Below are positions 62,154 to 64,000 of a DNA stretch of 64,000 nucleotides, in pieces (position 1 is the stretch's first letter; every line of letters starts with the position of its first letter). The notes beneath the pieces were generated by a model. That model made no database searches, was not told the DNA's origin, and saw nothing but the letters and a program-made list of their open reading frames with translations. Origin of the DNA: Coprinellus micaceus (lineage: Eukaryota > Basidiomycota > Agaricomycetes > Agaricales > Psathyrellaceae); contig OX596335.1 in the NCBI GenBank assembly GCA_951394405.1, forward strand, positions 310,001-374,000, given 5' to 3'. A program made the translations under genes and the position numbers.

Positions 62154-63968
62154 ATGGAATCCCCCTTCCTCGACCTCCTCGACACGAACTACTGCCCTTC
62201 AGACGAAGATATTCCCGGAATTCGGACAATTATCCAAGAGCACACCCGTGCGGCAAACGTGATCGATAGAGAGATCGGCCCCCTCATACTAACGATCTCT
62301 GGTCTCATCAAGCGTCAATTATCCCATGTCGCCTTCGCCAGGCGCCACGCGGCTCTTTTGGAACCGATACGAGGGATTCCAGACGAAATTCTGTCTGTGA
62401 TCTTCGTTGCATGCCTTCCACCCAGCGACGACCGCCAACAACCACCCATGTCGCGCACTCACCCCGCTGTCGTGCTGAGCCATGTTTGTCGGAGGTGGCG
62501 CCAACTCTCCACCTCTACTCCCTCTCTTTGGACCTCCATCATCCTTACCCTCCCCATCTACCCATGCCTCGAGAACGCAACGTGGAACTTGAACTCGACG
62601 CCCGGCGTCTATCTAGAAGCGGGCTCTCGCTGGGAAGCACGGATGGACCATCTGCTTGAAATGTGTAGAGTATGGCTCGCCAGATCAGCGGAGGCCCCCC
62701 TTACTGTCCTCCTGTGGGGAACGGCACGTTCGGAGAGTGTACGCCCCAACGTCACTGACCGGGTCGCGCACTTCATAAACGTGTTGTGCGGAGCCGCTCA
62801 CCGATGGATGGTGGCAGACATCTCTCTCAACTTTGGTACTATGGCACAGCCTCAAGAGGTTACCCCCGTCGCATTAAGCGCGTTAGTGAACCTCGGTCCA
62901 GGCGATGTCCCACTACTAAAATCCCTCCATCTGAATATCTACCATGGGTTCGAACCGCACTACGATGGGGGATCTCTGGTGGACCACGCGTCCACACGCT
63001 TTCTTCGAACGCCAACGTTGCGCTCCCTCAGACTGGACAGCATTAGCTGTCCATGGGCTTCGATGGACGTTGACTGGTCATCGCTGACCCATCTACGGTT
63101 TGGCGGATATTCCGCCCCAGTATCTGTCTCCAGTTGGACAAACCCTTTGTTCGTGTTTAGTTGGGTGGAGGCCTTTCTCCTGCTGGGCGCTTGTACGCGC
63201 CTTATCTCATGCGATCTGGCGATACCCCACGTTGGATGGGAAGACCCCCTCACCCCGCCCGAATACCTCCACGCCCCAACACTCATCCTCCCTTCTCTCG
63301 AATCCCTCACACTCCGCGACACCGTGCCCCGTGAACAATTCCTTGATAGGGTGGATTTCCCGTCGCTTCGAAGTTTGCGTTTTGCCGGCACCACCAGGGC
63401 TCTCAGCACCTGGGGACAACCCTCGGATCGCCGGGATGAAGGCGCGTTCTTGAAATTGCTGCGGAGATTTGGCCACCAGCTGCTGTCGGTGTCATTCCAG
63501 TTCCCCAACATCACCGACGCCCTTCTATCAAGCCTCTTGGAAGAATTGCGCTATGTTGAATCACTCGATATCGTGGCGACGTATATACCTCCGTCACCCT
63601 GGGGGCAGACCGAAAGGAGGGTGCCAAGTTTTGCTCATCTACTCACACCAGTCGCTATCACTGCAAAAGACGAGCTGATACCTCCCTTTTGTCCCAAGCT
63701 CAAGAAGTTACGATTTGATGTCGCGTTAGATGGCAGTGCTCTCGATGAGGAGGGTATTTTGAATATGATTGCGGCGAGGAGGGTGTGCTGGGGAGGGGAG
63801 GGTTTGGCTCTGATTGACGAGGTGCATATTGACTTTGGGCTGACTCAGACAATGGACATACCCATGGAACTCCAAGCAAGGAATGTCGATGTCGAAGGTT
63901 TTCGATTCACGGCAACGTACATACCACCCATTCGCCTTACAACTTTCAACCCCGATCTACATCCGTAG
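62154..63968 (+). CDS. F-box-like protein, array copy 6
   Basis: This is a single-exon gene of 604 residues. The start was placed at ESPFLDLLDTNYCPSDED; the open frame runs 64 codons further upstream through the divergent promoter and is not conserved there. The F-box is near residues 65-125 (LLEPIRGIPDEILSVIFVAC, LSHVCRRWRQLSTSTPSLWT). The middle holds TLRSLRLDSISCPWASMDVD and LLGACTRLISCDLAI, and the tail MDIPMELQARNVDVEGFRFT. It is the most diverged intact member. The predicted role is substrate recognition for an SCF ligase; no target can be inferred. Confidence 0.85.
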   Translation: MESPFLDLLDTNYCPSDEDIPGIRTIIQEHTRAANVIDREIGPLILTISGLIKRQLSHVAFARRHAALLEPIRGIPDEILSVIFVACLPPSDDRQQPPMSRTHPAVVLSHVCRRWRQLSTSTPSLWTSIILTLPIYPCLENATWNLNSTPGVYLEAGSRWEARMDHLLEMCRVWLARSAEAPLTVLLWGTARSESVRPNVTDRVAHFINVLCGAAHRWMVADISLNFGTMAQPQEVTPVALSALVNLGPGDVPLLKSLHLNIYHGFEPHYDGGSLVDHASTRFLRTPTLRSLRLDSISCPWASMDVDWSSLTHLRFGGYSAPVSVSSWTNPLFVFSWVEAFLLLGACTRLISCDLAIPHVGWEDPLTPPEYLHAPTLILPSLESLTLRDTVPREQFLDRVDFPSLRSLRFAGTTRALSTWGQPSDRRDEGAFLKLLRRFGHQLLSVSFQFPNITDALLSSLLEELRYVESLDIVATYIPPSPWGQTERRVPSFAHLLTPVAITAKDELIPPFCPKLKKLRFDVALDGSALDEEGILNMIAARRVCWGGEGLALIDEVHIDFGLTQTMDIPMELQARNVDVEGFRFTATYIPPIRLTTFNPDLHP

Positions 63969-64000
63969 AGATAGTTTCCCCTCCCCACTTCCGCTCCTAG

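Noticed and set aside
1..64000. CRISPR arrays, bacterial operons, ribosome-binding sites, rRNA genes
   Set aside because: None seen; intron structure and gene content are fungal, so bacterial features are not expected.

Overview
The window reads as nuclear DNA of a basidiomycete fungus, most likely a mushroom-forming Agaricomycete. Genes are cut by many short (about 50-75 nt) GT-AG introns. The gene families fit too: a CHK1-type checkpoint kinase, a glucuronoyl esterase of the lignocellulose-decay type, a microsomal P450, a NACHT-ankyrin NLR-like protein, a lineage-expanded F-box family, P-loop GTPase and VWA proteins, and an intron-less initiator tRNA-Met. All gene models here were spliced by eye; most close to whole-codon reading frames with conserved motifs across each junction.

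Layout. (1) 1-16.5 kb: a tandem array of extended short-chain dehydrogenase/reductases (dihydroflavonol-reductase/GRE2/aldehyde-reductase-like): five intact genes (1176, 4963, 10729, 12810, 15162) and one decayed copy (2962-3488), with an annexin gene (8475-10002) and an initiator tRNA-Met (14387-14458, minus) between them. A sixth intact relative sits apart on the minus strand at 37225-38453. (2) 18.3-25.2 kb: CHK1, an acidic low-complexity protein, a decayed partial annexin copy, and a secreted CE15 glucuronoyl esterase. (3) 26-34 kb: a repeat-rich zone. Two direct copies of an unnamed repeat (26356-28032 and 31960-33660) bracket a G-domain/coiled-coil GTPase gene. One copy is interrupted by a 1137-bp CACTA-like non-autonomous DNA transposon with a 3-bp target duplication. 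The other is interrupted by a 5'-truncated LINE with a 24-nt poly(A) tail and a 16-nt target duplication. (4) 34.7-47.5 kb: a P450, the lone SDR, a NACHT-ankyrin gene with one ankyrin repeat per exon and two suspicious splice sites, a VWA protein, a small coiled-coil protein, and a secreted protein with a strongly basic tail. (5) 48.4-64 kb: an F-box array of six intact single-exon genes and one internally deleted pseudogene. Embedded in it is a gene for a probable mitochondrial protein whose first exon was carried along, as a dead fragment, by the F-box duplication.

How it fits together. The left part looks like redox metabolism growing by tandem duplication. The right part looks like accessory gene-family turnover (NLR, VWA, GTPase, F-box) with transposons, pseudogenes and local duplications. 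The most unusual cross-cutting signal is a short word, TTAGCGC[C/T]C, found about ten times in the window. It lies about 75-140 bp upstream of several start codons, notably three F-box genes and the divergent F-box pair.
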